Positions 10,669 to 18,803 of a stretch of DNA of 34,058 nucleotides are shown one piece after another; positions within the stretch are counted from its first letter, which is position 1; the number at the start of each line of letters is the position of its first letter. This DNA comes from Acidobacteriota bacterium. Lineage in GTDB: Bacteria > Acidobacteriota > Terriglobia > Bryobacterales > Bryobacteraceae. The DNA is taken from assembly GCA_016213755.1 (NCBI GenBank), contig JACQZT010000429.1, forward strand, positions 1 through 34,058, given 5' to 3'. The notes beneath the pieces were generated by a model. It was not told the DNA's origin and did not search any database. It saw nothing but the letters and a program-made list of their open reading frames with translations. Position numbers and translations under genes: made by a program.

Positions 10669-11130
10669 GTGAGCGGTTACCTGGATTCCTACGGCGCCGG
10701 CCAGGAGCGGCGCGAAAAGATCGTCCGGCGGCTGCTCCTGGGCGCGCTCGCGGCGGCGATCCTGGCGGCAACGCTATATTTCTTTTTCCGCAACTGGCGT
10801 GAGGACCGGCAGCTCCGCGCGTTTCTGGAACTGGTGCGCAAGCAGGACTATCCGGCGGCGTACCAGCTCTGGGGTTGCACCCAGGCCGCGCCTTGCCGGG
10901 ACTACCGGTTCGAGAAGTTTCTGGAGGATTGGGGTCCGAAGAATCCGCGCGGCGCCATTGCGGCCGCGCGCATTGCCAAGACCCGTTCCTGTGACACGGG
11001 CGTGATCTACACGCTGGAATACGGCAAGAACGAAGACCCGCTGCTGCTCTGGGTGGAGCGCAAGGACCGGGTGTTGGGGTATGCTCCGTGGCCGAGCTGC
11101 AATCCTCGCATGCAGGCGCCGGGGCCGTGA
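10669..11130 (+). CDS. Single-pass membrane protein of unknown function
   Basis: 153 residues from GTG 10669, with GGAGG (10658-10662) six bases upstream. A positively charged cytoplasmic start (QERREKIVRR) is followed by one membrane helix at about 21-40 (LLLGALAAAILAATLYFFF), then an extracytoplasmic domain of about 110 residues containing LELVRKQDYPAAYQLWGCT. That stretch looks like the short helical start of a DUF4878/Tim44-like fold. Four Cys residues (WGCT, APCRD, RSCDT, PSCNP) could form two disulfides in the periplasm. It follows the Skp-like gene by 21 bases and precedes mdh by 39, so it is probably cotranscribed. No family assigned. Confidence 0.78.
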   Translation: MSGYLDSYGAGQERREKIVRRLLLGALAAAILAATLYFFFRNWREDRQLRAFLELVRKQDYPAAYQLWGCTQAAPCRDYRFEKFLEDWGPKNPRGAIAAARIAKTRSCDTGVIYTLEYGKNEDPLLLWVERKDRVLGYAPWPSCNPRMQAPGP

Positions 11131-12105
<975 letters not shown>

Positions 12106-12114
12106 TGGGAGGGG

Positions 12115-12231
12115 ATGGACCCAGTGTCACAGGAAATGGTGCAGATCATTTGCGGTATCCTCGCGGTCGTCTGCGTGGTTATCGTCATCATGCGGCGGAA
12201 GAAGAAAAAGAAGCAGGAGGACGAGTTCTAG
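12115..12231 (+). CDS. 38-residue single-pass membrane mini-protein
   Basis: Small frame starting MDPVSQEMVQIICG. It has one hydrophobic helix (about 10-26, IICGILAVVCVVIVIM) followed by a strongly basic tail RRKKKKKQEDEF and TAG. GGGAGG (12107-12112) precedes the ATG by two bases; GTG 12124 would have a more usual spacing and give 35 residues. The hydrophobic-then-basic layout suggests an N-out/C-in anchored peptide. It starts nine bases after the mdh stop and ends at the head of the SET-domain frame, so it may couple translation of that frame through the AGGAGG inside its last codons. Supported by composition and ribosome site only; no homologue recognised. Confidence 0.55.
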   Translation: MDPVSQEMVQIICGILAVVCVVIVIMRRKKKKKQEDEF

Positions 12232-12232
12232 C

Positions 12233-12685
12233 CTGGCACACAAAACTCGGCCTCAAACACCGTCGATCGATCGCCGGTATGCCTGTTTCCGGCTGCGCCT
12301 GGGCCGGTCGAAAATTCACCGTTGGGGCGTCTATGCCGCGGAAACGATCCCCAAGGGGCGCAAAGTAATAGAGTATACAGGCGAGAAGATCAACCGGCGG
12401 GAGACCAAGCGCCGCGCGCACGCGGAGTTGAATTATCTCTTTACGCTGGACCCGTACTGGACCCTGGACGGCGCCGTGGGCGGCAGCGGCGCCGAGTTCA
12501 TCAATCATTGCTGTGCGCCCAACTTGGTGACGCGCATCGTGAAGGGCCATATTCTGTACATGAGTCTGCGCGAGATCCAGGCGGGTGAGGAATTGACTGT
12601 CGACTACCACTTTTCGAAGGAAGTGGAAGCCGTGCCGTGCAAGTGCGGAACGGCGCAATGCCGGGGCACGATTAACCTGTCCTGA
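12233..12685 (+). CDS. SET-domain protein lysine methyltransferase (start codon atypical)
   Basis: The frame encodes a compact SET domain: RSKIHRWGVYAAETIPKG at the start, EYTGEKINRRET, the SAM/substrate pocket motif FINHCCAPN (NHxCxPN), GEELTVDYHF, then a post-SET zinc motif CKCGTAQC (CxCx4C). Such enzymes move a methyl group from SAM to a protein lysine. The frame is open back to 12089 but has no ATG, GTG or TTG before TTG 12428, which would delete half the domain. The best candidate is CTG 12233, 12 bases after AGGAGG (12215-12220), giving 150 residues. A sequence error or indel is the main alternative. It overlaps nothing downstream and converges with the CpaE-like gene. Confidence 0.78.
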   Translation: MAHKTRPQTPSIDRRYACFRLRLGRSKIHRWGVYAAETIPKGRKVIEYTGEKINRRETKRRAHAELNYLFTLDPYWTLDGAVGGSGAEFINHCCAPNLVTRIVKGHILYMSLREIQAGEELTVDYHFSKEVEAVPCKCGTAQCRGTINLS

Positions 12686-12692
12686 GCGGATG

Positions 12693-13922
12693 TCAGGCCG
12701 GCAGATTGCGGCGCAGCAGCTTGTTGAACATCCCGCCCAGCCCGGCGGGCTTGCCGGTTTCCGGCTCGCCGGCTGCCTCGCGGCCCGCCAACTGGTCCGC
12801 CAGGCGGGCGATGCTCTTGCCCACCAGGCTGCCCGAGGGGATCAGCTTGCCCTCGATCAAGGCCCGCTGCACGGCCTCGTAGTCGCTCGGAATCAGTTGA
12901 TAAATCTCGGCGTTCAGGGCGGTTTCGATCATCTCGCGGCTGAGGCCAACCTCGCGGCTGTAGCGGTTGATCACCAGGCGGACTTTGGAGCGCTCGACGC
13001 GGTTGCGGTCGAAGTAGCCGAGCACTCTCTGGGTGGCCTGCAGCGCCGGCAGTTCGTTGGTGGCTACCAGCAGCAGTTCATCGCACTGGCGGGCGATCGA
13101 CAGGCTCCAGTCTCCATAGGCGGAGCCTACGTCCAGCACCACGGTATCGTAATGGTTGCGGGCGAATTCGATCAGGGCGGTGGCATCGCGCATGCCGCCT
13201 AGCGCCTCCACCGGGCTGTCAGGCGGCAGCAGGATGTCGACTCCGTCGAACGGCGTCACCAGCGCGCGCCAGACGTCGGCATCCAGCGTCACGCTGTGCG
13301 AAATCGCGTCCACGAAGCTGTAGGTGGATTTCACCTTGAGCAGGAATCCCAGGATGCCGGCGATCGAATCCAGGTCCGCCAGCAGGATGCGCTGGCTTCC
13401 CAGCCGCTTCCACTGGAACGCCAGCGTGCAGGCGATCGTGCTGGCGCCGCAGGCGCCCTTGGCCGGCATGACGCACAGGATTCGGCCTTGCCCGCCACGG
13501 CTGGCGCCGGCCGGGTTGAGCCGCCGGGCCAGCCGCCCCATCACCGCCTGGAGCTGATCGGCGCCGAACGGGCTCACCAGGAACTCGCTGGCGCCCGCGC
13601 GCAGACAGCGCAGCAGGTCCGCTTGCTGGTCCGCCAGCAGGACCACCACAGGCAGAGAGGAGTGTATGGCGAGAAGGTCCTCGATCAGGGCCAGTCCGCG
13701 CGCGGCGTCCGAGGTCATGTCGAGGAAGGCCAGGTTGACGCCCTCGCGGGACACCATTTCGCACAGCGGCTGGCGAGACGGAAAACCGTCCAGATCGGCC
13801 GCCAGCGCCATGTTCGATTGCTGCGCCAGCAGGGGCAGCAATTCGCCGCGCAGGCCGCGGTTGGGACAGATTAACAGCGTCTTCCAGGCCTGGTCGGCCG
13901 CCTTGGCGTCGGGTTGCTTCAT
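12693..13922 (-). CDS. CpaE-like MinD/ParA-family ATPase with receiver-like N-domain
   Basis: 409 residues from ATG 13922. Residues about 14-135 look like a response-regulator receiver fold, with Asp68 in AFLDMTSD at the phospho-site position. The ATPase domain follows: deviant Walker A AKGACGAST (Lys155), where the P-loop lysine before Ser/Thr is Ala, as in CpaE proteins; LLADLDS; and VVLDVGSAYGDWS as switch/Walker B. CpaE proteins localise Flp/Tad pilus machinery at a cell pole. No other pilus gene is in the window, so this copy is isolated and its partner is unknown. The tail MFNKLLRRNLPA looks like an amphipathic membrane-binding helix, as in MinD. Divergent from the LuxR-type regulator. 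Confidence 0.85.
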   Translation of the reverse strand: MKQPDAKAADQAWKTLLICPNRGLRGELLPLLAQQSNMALAADLDGFPSRQPLCEMVSREGVNLAFLDMTSDAARGLALIEDLLAIHSSLPVVVLLADQQADLLRCLRAGASEFLVSPFGADQLQAVMGRLARRLNPAGASRGGQGRILCVMPAKGACGASTIACTLAFQWKRLGSQRILLADLDSIAGILGFLLKVKSTYSFVDAISHSVTLDADVWRALVTPFDGVDILLPPDSPVEALGGMRDATALIEFARNHYDTVVLDVGSAYGDWSLSIARQCDELLLVATNELPALQATQRVLGYFDRNRVERSKVRLVINRYSREVGLSREMIETALNAEIYQLIPSDYEAVQRALIEGKLIPSGSLVGKSIARLADQLAGREAAGEPETGKPAGLGGMFNKLLRRNLPA

Positions 13923-13939
13923 CTTTAGTCGGTCCGGTG

Positions 13940-14017
13940 AGTACTTCGAAGCACTGCCAAGCCCTAAATCGGCGGTACGCAATCAAAACATGAGAGCAAG
14001 AGCGGCTTGGAAGTACT
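13940..14017. promoter_or_regulatory. Inverted-repeat motifs between CpaE-like and LuxR-type genes
   Basis: The 178-base divergent interval holds an almost perfect palindrome AGTACTTCGAAGCACT at 13940-13955. A second element GGCTTGGAAGTACT at 14004-14017 is the reverse complement of AGTACTT plus CCAAGCC taken from either side of a nine-base insertion at 13947-13963. Two spaced, oppositely oriented copies of AGTACTTC between divergent genes look like operator half-sites, possibly for the adjacent NarL/LuxR regulator. A hairpin is the alternative. Nothing else recognisable is in the interval. Confidence 0.45.
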
Positions 14018-14100
14018 AAACCATCAGGAGCCGAGGTCGATAAGCGGAATGTGGGCCGCAAGAAACCGGGGCTGGCTTCCCGGGTCTTGCCGCTAAGACT

Positions 14101-14811
14101 ATGGAATCCCGCATGTTACGAACCGAATTTGGCAAGACGGTGGCGGTTTGCGAAACCCAGCCGATCACCGTGGAGGGGCTGAGGGCGTTTCTGAACTCCT
14201 CTCCCGATCTGGAATTCGCCGGGGCCGCCGACAGCCTGGAGGCGGTCGAAACCCTGGTGCGAGAGCGCGACCCCTCGGTGCTGCTCCTGGACAAGGCCTT
14301 TGGATTGCCCGCCGTGAGCGAGAAACTCGCCCTCCTGCGGGAGCGCCATCCCCGTCTGCCGGTGGTGGTCTGGGGAGGAGTCCTGGCCGACGCCGAAGCC
14401 CTGCGCCTGCTGCAAGCCGGCGCTCGCGGGATCCTGCGCAAAACGGCGGATCTGCGCGCCATCCTGGCCTGCCTGCGCTCGGTCAGCGAGGGATCCAACT
14501 GGATGGAGGACTGCGTCTTCAGCGAGGCCGTGCGCGCCACCCGCACCTCTCGCTCAGAATTGACGCCTCGCGAGCACCAGGTCATGGAACTGGTCGAGCA
14601 GGGCCTCAAGAACAAGGAGATCGCCCAGGAACTCGACATCCGGCCCGGAACCGTCAAGATCCACCTGAAACACATCTTCGAGAAAACCGGCGTCCGCGGG
14701 CGCTACGGTCTGGCGCTGACCGGCCTGCGCGACAAAGGGCTGCTCACCCTCCCCCTGCCGGCGGGTCCAGTCGGCAACCGGTCCGGCATCGCCGTTCCCC
14801 CCGCTCCCTGA
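14101..14811 (+). CDS. NarL/LuxR-family response regulator
   Basis: 236 residues. Receiver domain at about 12-130: phospho-acceptor Asp64 in LLLDKAFG, conserved Lys114 in GILRKTA, but only one acidic residue (Glu18, VCETQP) where two are usual, and no Ser/Thr at the switch position (VVVWGG). The C-terminal LuxR helix-turn-helix spans about 153-210 (LTPREHQVMELVEQGLKNKEIAQ, with the recognition helix near PGTVKIHLKHIFEKTG; quoted in parts). No sensor kinase is adjacent. The weakened acidic pocket suggests altered phosphorylation control. The ATG lacks a clear Shine-Dalgarno; ATG 14113 is an alternative. It is divergent from the CpaE-like gene and precedes the TldD-like operon by 48 bases. Confidence 0.88.
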   Translation: MESRMLRTEFGKTVAVCETQPITVEGLRAFLNSSPDLEFAGAADSLEAVETLVRERDPSVLLLDKAFGLPAVSEKLALLRERHPRLPVVVWGGVLADAEALRLLQAGARGILRKTADLRAILACLRSVSEGSNWMEDCVFSEAVRATRTSRSELTPREHQVMELVEQGLKNKEIAQELDIRPGTVKIHLKHIFEKTGVRGRYGLALTGLRDKGLLTLPLPAGPVGNRSGIAVPPAP

Positions 14812-14859
14812 CGAGGCCACCCCAGCCCCAATCCGTCCGGCTCTGATATTCTTGGGGAT

Positions 14860-16536
14860 GTGCACCACCTTCTCGGCGCCTTTCTGGCGTTGGCATTGAG
14901 CGCTGCCGGCTGGGCTCAACCCTCTCCCCTACTCGGGATCCTGAGCCAGGAACTGGACCGTAACTTCCAGGCCTTGAAGCAGAAAGCCGACCCCCCTCCC
15001 TATTTCCTCGCGTATGCGGTCACGGAGAGCGAAGTGCGGGTCCTGACCGCCTCGCGCGGGGCCTTGATTGCCGACGATTCCGCCCGCGACCGCTACCTCG
15101 ATCTCACCCTGCGCGTGGGCAGCCCGCAGTTGGACAACTATCACCGGCTGCCAGGCGAAATGCCGCAGTTCACCTCCGGCGCCCGCCTGAGCCTGGACGA
15201 CAACGCCGCGGCCATCCAGAACCGGCTCTGGCTGGAAACCGACCGGGTGTACCGCCTGGCCGGGCAGCGGCTGACTACGCTCAAAACCAGCACCCAGATC
15301 AAGGCCAGCCCCAGCGACCGCTCGGACGACTTCTCCCGCGAGGAGCCGTCCGTCTACGCGGAGAAACCGGAAGACCTGAAATTTCAGGCCGCCGAGTGGG
15401 TCGCCCGGATGCGCAAGCTCTCCGCCGCATTCGACGGTTTCCCGGCGGTTCTGTCGGGCTCCATCACGCTGCTGGCGCAACGCGAGACGAAATGGCTGGC
15501 GACTTCGGAAGGCGCCCGAATCCAGCACGGACACGGGCTTGCGCGCTTGGTGATCCGCGCGCAGGGCAAGGCGCCCGACGGCATGACGCTGGAAACCACC
15601 GACAGTTTCGAGGCCGGGGATGCCGCGCGCTTGCCCAAGGATGCCGCTATCGCGGCTGCGGTGGCGCGCGTCGCGGCGGAACTGACCGGCCAGACGCGGG
15701 CTTCGCTGGTGGAGCCTTTCGTCGGCCCGGCGATCCTGTCCGGACGCGCCGCCGGCGTCTTCTTCCACGAGATTTTCGGCCACCGCATCGAAGGTCACCG
15801 GCAGAAGGACGAGGCGGAAGGCCAGACGTTTACGCAGAAGGTGGGGCAGCCCGTCCTGCCGGAGTTTCTGTCGGTGATCTTCGATCCCACGCGCCGAAGC
15901 GCCGAGGGCGTGGATTTGAACGGGTCCTATCTGTACGACGACGAGGGCGTGAAGGCGCGGCCGGTGACCGTGGTGGAGCAGGGCACGCTGAAGACCTTCC
16001 TGATGTCCCGGTCGCCCATTCAGGGTTTCGACCATTCCAACGGTCACGGACGGCGGCGGCCGGGGTCCGAGGTCGTGTCGCGGCAGTCCAACCTGTTCGT
16101 CGAGTCCGCCAGAACCGTGCCGGAAGCGAAGCTGCGGGAAATGCTGCGGGACGAGATCCGGCGTCAGGGGAAGCCTTACGGATACTACTTCAAAGAGGTG
16201 ACCGGCGGCTTCACCACCACCCAGCGCCGGGGCGTGCAAGCGTTCAAAGTGATCCCCCTGGTGGTGTACCGGGTTTACCCGGATGGGCGGCCCGACGATC
16301 TGGTTCGCGGCGCCGACATCGTCGGCACGCCGCTGGCGAGTTTCGCCAAAATCCTGGCCACCTCCGACCAGCGGGAGGTCTTCAACGGCTACTGCGGCGC
16401 CGAATCGGGCAGCGTGCCGGTGTCGGCGGTGAGCCCGGCCCTGCTGGTGTCGGAAATTGAAATCCAGAAGAAGGAAGCCTCGCGCGACCGGCCGCCGCTG
16501 CTGCCGTCTCCGAGCGCGGCGGGAGCGGGGCGATGA
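14860..16536 (+). CDS. Secreted TldD-type metalloprotease (zinc site intact)
   Basis: 558 residues. Signal peptide MHHLLGAFLALALSAAGWAQ at 1-20. The TldD/PmbA fold is recognised by FFHEIFGHRIEGHR: His303-Glu304-x3-His308 forms the HExxxH zinc site. Cys512 in NGYCGAESGSVPVS matches the third ligand of E. coli TldD. TldD works with its partner TldE (PmbA) as a hetero-oligomeric protease that degrades unfolded peptides and matures microcin B17. That pair is cytosolic, whereas this one has an export signal. Start GTG 14860 gives the signal peptide directly. The stop overlaps the start of the paralogue (ATGA), so the two are co-translated. Confidence 0.9.
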   Translation: MHHLLGAFLALALSAAGWAQPSPLLGILSQELDRNFQALKQKADPPPYFLAYAVTESEVRVLTASRGALIADDSARDRYLDLTLRVGSPQLDNYHRLPGEMPQFTSGARLSLDDNAAAIQNRLWLETDRVYRLAGQRLTTLKTSTQIKASPSDRSDDFSREEPSVYAEKPEDLKFQAAEWVARMRKLSAAFDGFPAVLSGSITLLAQRETKWLATSEGARIQHGHGLARLVIRAQGKAPDGMTLETTDSFEAGDAARLPKDAAIAAAVARVAAELTGQTRASLVEPFVGPAILSGRAAGVFFHEIFGHRIEGHRQKDEAEGQTFTQKVGQPVLPEFLSVIFDPTRRSAEGVDLNGSYLYDDEGVKARPVTVVEQGTLKTFLMSRSPIQGFDHSNGHGRRRPGSEVVSRQSNLFVESARTVPEAKLREMLRDEIRRQGKPYGYYFKEVTGGFTTTQRRGVQAFKVIPLVVYRVYPDGRPDDLVRGADIVGTPLASFAKILATSDQREVFNGYCGAESGSVPVSAVSPALLVSEIEIQKKEASRDRPPLLPSPSAAGAGR

Positions 16537-18284
16537 GACGCGGTTGGCTGTGCCTGGGGCTGGCCCTGGCGCCCGGATTCCTGGCGGCCCAGAAACCGGA
16601 CCCCGTGCTGCGCGCCATGCGCGAGGAACTGGATCGCTCCCGGGCGCTGCGCGTGGTGAATCTGGATACACCCTACTACATCGAGTACGTGCTGGAGGAC
16701 GCCGAACAGTTCAGCGCCTCGGCCACGCTGGGCGGCCTGGTATCCTCCCGCTCGAACCGCTATCGCGTCCCGCGCGTTCAGGTGCGGGTGGGCGACTACA
16801 AGTTCGACAACACCAACTTCATTTATGCCGACTACGCTCCCGGCGCCCGCTTCGACGCCGAACAGGTGCCGCTGGACGACGACATCGGCGCCATCCGGCA
16901 CTCGTTCTGGCTCTTGACCGACCGCGGCTACAAGGGCGCCGTCGAGGCGCTGGCCGCCAAGCGCGCGGCCCTTCGAAACGTGACCCAGAGCGAGACGCTC
17001 AACGACTTCGCGCGCGCCGAACCGGTGCGCCTCATCCGCCGGCAGCCCCGCATCAAGCTCGATGCGGCGCTGTGGGAAGGACGCCTTCGGTCCCTGTCGG
17101 CGGTGTTTCGGGAGTATCCGCGCGTGTTTGGATCGAGCGTGGAATTCGACGCTATTCAGTCCGACTTCTGCTTTGCCAACTCGGAAGGCTCCGAAATCAA
17201 GCTTCCCGAGCGGATCGCCTGGCTGCGCGTGCGGGCCTGGGGACAGGCGGCCGACGGGATGCTGGTGCGCGACGCGGCCACGCTGCACTGGAGGGAACCG
17301 TCGCCGGCGGTCTCCAGCGCGGAACTGGAGCGCGCGGTGCGCGCCGTCGCCGGGCATGTGACCGCCCTGGCCTCGGCTCCGGCGGGCGAAGCCTACTCGG
17401 GACCGGTCCTGCTGGAGGGCGCGGCCGCCGCACAGCTTTTCGCCGAACTGCTGGGCCGGCAGGCCCGCGTTTCTCGCCGTCCGGTCTCGCTTCCCAACCG
17501 CCCCGTGCCCCTGCCGGCGAGCGAGCTGGAGGGCCGGCTCGGCGCGCGCGTTCTGCCCGAGTGGATGGACGTGGTCGACGACCCGACGCAGCCGGAATGG
17601 CGCGGGCGGCCGCTGCTCGGCTCTTTCGAGGCCGATCAGGAAGGCGTGGCGCCCAAGCCGGTCTCGCTGGTCGAGGCGGGCGTCCTGAAAGGCTTCCTGC
17701 TCACCCGCCAGCCGGTGCACGGCTTCGAAGGCTCCAACGGGCGGGCGCGGTTGCCGGGGCCCTTTGGCGCCAGGTTGGCCTGTCCCAGTAACTTGTTTGT
17801 CCGCGCCCGCGAGACGGTGAGCGAAGCGGAGCTGAAGAACAGGCTGATCGGGATTTGCCGGCAGCGGGGCAAGCCCTTCGGGTTGATCGTTCGAAAAATG
17901 GACTTCCCCTCCACCGCCTCGATGGAGGAGCTGCGGCGCCTGGCGGCCGGCGCCCAGGGGGGCGGAAATTCGCAGCCCGTGAGCGCGCCGCTGGCCGTCT
18001 GGCGCGTTACTCCGGACGGGAAAGAGGAACTCGTGCGCGGGCTGCGTTTTCGCGGGCTCGGCACGCGCGCGCTGAAAGATCTGCTGGCGGCCGGCGACGC
18101 GCTGCACGTCTTCGATTACCTGGAAAACGGGGCCCCCATGGCCCTGGTGGGCGCGGGCAACTTTCTGACCGGAGCCGCCGTCATCGCCCCCTCCGTCCTG
18201 GCGGACGACCTGGACCTGGAACTGCCCTCCGAAGAACGGGCCAAGCTGCCGATTGTGCCACCCCCGCCGGCCGCCGCGCGTTGA
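16533..18284 (+). CDS. Secreted TldE/PmbA-like paralogue with zinc site lost
   Basis: 583 residues with a signal peptide (MRRGWLCLGLALAPGFLAAQ). It aligns along its length with the preceding protein (for example YYIEYVLEDAEQFSASAT, DDDIGAIRHSFWL, VDDPTQPEWRGRPLLGSFE and GVLKGFLLTRQPVHGFEGSNG). Where the first protein has HEIFGH this one has AELLGR at 304-309, so both histidine ligands are gone and only Glu305 remains. The C-terminal Cys is also replaced (NGAPMALVGAG). A catalytically dead partner is exactly the TldE arrangement, so this is probably the non-catalytic half of a periplasmic TldD-TldE-like complex. Overlaps the upstream stop by four bases; lptF starts three bases after its stop. 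Confidence 0.88.
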   Translation: MRRGWLCLGLALAPGFLAAQKPDPVLRAMREELDRSRALRVVNLDTPYYIEYVLEDAEQFSASATLGGLVSSRSNRYRVPRVQVRVGDYKFDNTNFIYADYAPGARFDAEQVPLDDDIGAIRHSFWLLTDRGYKGAVEALAAKRAALRNVTQSETLNDFARAEPVRLIRRQPRIKLDAALWEGRLRSLSAVFREYPRVFGSSVEFDAIQSDFCFANSEGSEIKLPERIAWLRVRAWGQAADGMLVRDAATLHWREPSPAVSSAELERAVRAVAGHVTALASAPAGEAYSGPVLLEGAAAAQLFAELLGRQARVSRRPVSLPNRPVPLPASELEGRLGARVLPEWMDVVDDPTQPEWRGRPLLGSFEADQEGVAPKPVSLVEAGVLKGFLLTRQPVHGFEGSNGRARLPGPFGARLACPSNLFVRARETVSEAELKNRLIGICRQRGKPFGLIVRKMDFPSTASMEELRRLAAGAQGGGNSQPVSAPLAVWRVTPDGKEELVRGLRFRGLGTRALKDLLAAGDALHVFDYLENGAPMALVGAGNFLTGAAVIAPSVLADDLDLELPSEERAKLPIVPPPPAAAR

Positions 18285-18287
18285 GTT

Positions 18288-18701
18288 ATGGGAATCCTCG
18301 GCCGCCTTGTCTTTCGGGAGATCTTCTCCGGAGCTTTGCTGGGCGGCGTTCTGTTCACATTCGTCCTCTCGCTGCAGCGCATCGGCCGGCTGTTTGAATT
18401 GATGGTGCGCAGCTCGGCCACGGCCGGGACCATTTTCCAGCTCTTCGCCCTGGTGCTGCCGTTCGCGCTGACCTTCACCATCCCCATCGGCGTCCTGGTG
18501 GGCGTGCTGATCGGGCTGAGCCGCATGGCCGGCGACGGCGAAATCACCGCCATGCGCGCCGGCGGGCAGGCCAGCCGCAGGGTCCTCGGCCCGGTGATGC
18601 TGTTCGCCGCGCTGGCCATGCTCGGCGCCTCGGCCTGCACGCTGTGGCTGACGCCGTATTCGATTCGCCTGAGCTACCAGATTCTGAACCGTCTGGCCTA
18701 G
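18288..18701 (+). CDS. lptF: LptF N-terminal part of an LptF-LptG fusion, ended by in-frame amber
   Basis: 137 codons before TAG 18699. The protein carries the first three membrane helices of the YjgP/YjgQ (LptF) permease family: LVFREIFSGALLGGVLFTFVL quoted in part as LVFREIFSGALLGG, then FALVLPFALTFTIPIGVLVG, and the coupling-helix region SRMAGDGEITAMRAGG that contacts the LptB ATPase. The frame continues without a shift after the TAG into the periplasmic beta-jellyroll of LptF, so this is the head of a longer gene, not a complete protein. LptF and LptG form the inner-membrane channel that extracts lipopolysaccharide for transport. Probably translated by coupling from the upstream stop. Confidence 0.85.
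   Translation: MGILGRLVFREIFSGALLGGVLFTFVLSLQRIGRLFELMVRSSATAGTIFQLFALVLPFALTFTIPIGVLVGVLIGLSRMAGDGEITAMRAGGQASRRVLGPVMLFAALAMLGASACTLWLTPYSIRLSYQILNRLA
18699..18701 (+). other. In-frame amber codon splitting lptF-lptG
   Basis: TAG at codon 138 of a 784-residue frame running from ATG 18288 to 20642. The reading phase is the same on both sides (18288 and 18804 are both multiples of three) and the sequence after it (SQITAEIQPRVFEEQF) is the normal LptF continuation. One base change from CAG, GAG, AAG, TCG, TTG or TGG would create it. Confidence 0.85.
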
Positions 18702-18803
18702 TCGCAGATCACCGCCGAGATCCAGCCCCGCGTCTTCGAGGAGCAGTTTTCCGGGTCGAACGCGATCCTGTACGTCGGCGATGTCGTTTCGCAAGGCAAG
18801 ACG

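Noticed and set aside
12115-12260. Programmed frameshift from the small membrane ORF into the SET frame
   Set aside because: The AAAAAG tract would suit a -1 shift, but the SET frame is +1 relative to the small ORF, and the stop context is not a clear prfB-type site.
18699-18701. Pyrrolysine or recoded TAG
   Set aside because: No evidence of a PYLIS-type element or a related tRNA in the window; error, readthrough or reinitiation are simpler.
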